A stretch of 5,761 nucleotides of DNA from Flavobacteriales bacterium (GTDB lineage: Bacteria > Bacteroidota > Bacteroidia > Flavobacteriales_E > Vicingaceae), in assembly GCA_029262915.1 (NCBI GenBank), contig JAJCYN010000199.1, forward strand, positions 1 through 5,761, read 5' to 3'. Both the position numbers and the translations under genes were made by a program. Shown piece by piece: positions 5,638 to 5,761 of this stretch. The notes below the pieces were generated by a model, which saw nothing but the letters and a program-made list of their open reading frames with translations, was not told the DNA's origin and ran no database searches. Position 1 is the first letter of the stretch, and each line of letters starts with the position of its first letter.

Positions 5638-5761
5638 TTATTGACTTGTCTTATGTTTTTTTATTAATATCTCCATCATATTTGTATTGGTTATCTTACT
5701 GTCCAGCCAAATGATCCAATTAAAATAATCTAGGGCCTTTTTTTCTTCTTCTTTTTTTAGT
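5638..5761 (-). CDS. C-terminal 40 residues of an unrecognised protein, cut by window
   Basis: The - strand frame from base 5760 is open for 40 codons to a TAA at 5640-5638. It reads a lysine/glutamate run (KKEEEKK), then ALDYFNWIIWLDSKITNTNM and a lysine-rich end closing in H-K-T-S-Q. The other two - strand frames meet stops early in this stretch. The amphipathic, tryptophan-containing sequence with a charged tail looks like a real protein end, and the orientation matches the secreted protein gene 157 bases further on. The segment is too short to assign a family, and an open frame of this length can occur by chance in AT-rich DNA. Confidence 0.5.
   Translation of the reverse strand, partial: LKKEEEKKALDYFNWIIWLDSKITNTNMMEILIKKHKTSQ

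Noticed and set aside
5731..5759. GGGCC followed by a long T-run, like a + strand terminator
   Set aside because: No paired stem precedes the T-run, and the same bases encode the lysine/glutamate run of the - strand protein end.

Overview
The window is AT-rich DNA from a member of the Bacteroidota, most likely the Flavobacteriales or a close relative. Three things support this: a PorP/SprF-family outer membrane protein, a secreted protein ending in a type B sorting domain of the type IX secretion system (T9SS), and promoter-like boxes of the Bacteroidota type (TAnnTTTG) with no Shine-Dalgarno sequences. The species cannot be read from the sequence.

Left part, + strand (1-3469). A YgiQ-type radical SAM protein, cut by the left edge, is followed by a Crp/Fnr-family regulator with its own candidate promoter. 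Eight bases after the regulator lies a small glutaredoxin-like protein that must start at TTG. A DUF547 protein comes next. The 71-base gap before the DUF547 gene holds a perfect inverted repeat, ATGTCA-N6-TGACAT, with the half-site length and spacing of a Crp-family operator. Its centre is 41.5 bases upstream of the DUF547 ATG. The regulator keeps the Arg of the Crp recognition helix but has Gln in place of the Glu that reads the base pair at which this palindrome differs from the E. coli Crp site. The regulator also lacks the Arg-Ser pair that holds the cAMP phosphate. My main hypothesis is a small local regulatory circuit (regulator, thiol protein, DUF547 target). It is inferred, not shown.

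Right part, - strand (3477-5761). A short (357-residue) SprB-like secreted protein with two SprB-type repeats and a type B sorting domain is followed directly (TAAATG, no spacer) by a PorP/SprF-family protein. Such pairs are known in T9SS organisms, where the SprF-like partner serves secretion of the type B substrate. The PorP/SprF protein has an unusual glycine-rich, cysteine-containing tail. Its stop codon faces that of the DUF547 gene across 7 bases. At the right edge, 40 C-terminal codons of another - strand gene can be read; I do not recognise the protein.

There is no tRNA, rRNA, CRISPR array, insertion sequence or phage gene in view. No stretch over 300 bases lacks a gene; the longest gap is 157 bases (5481-5637).
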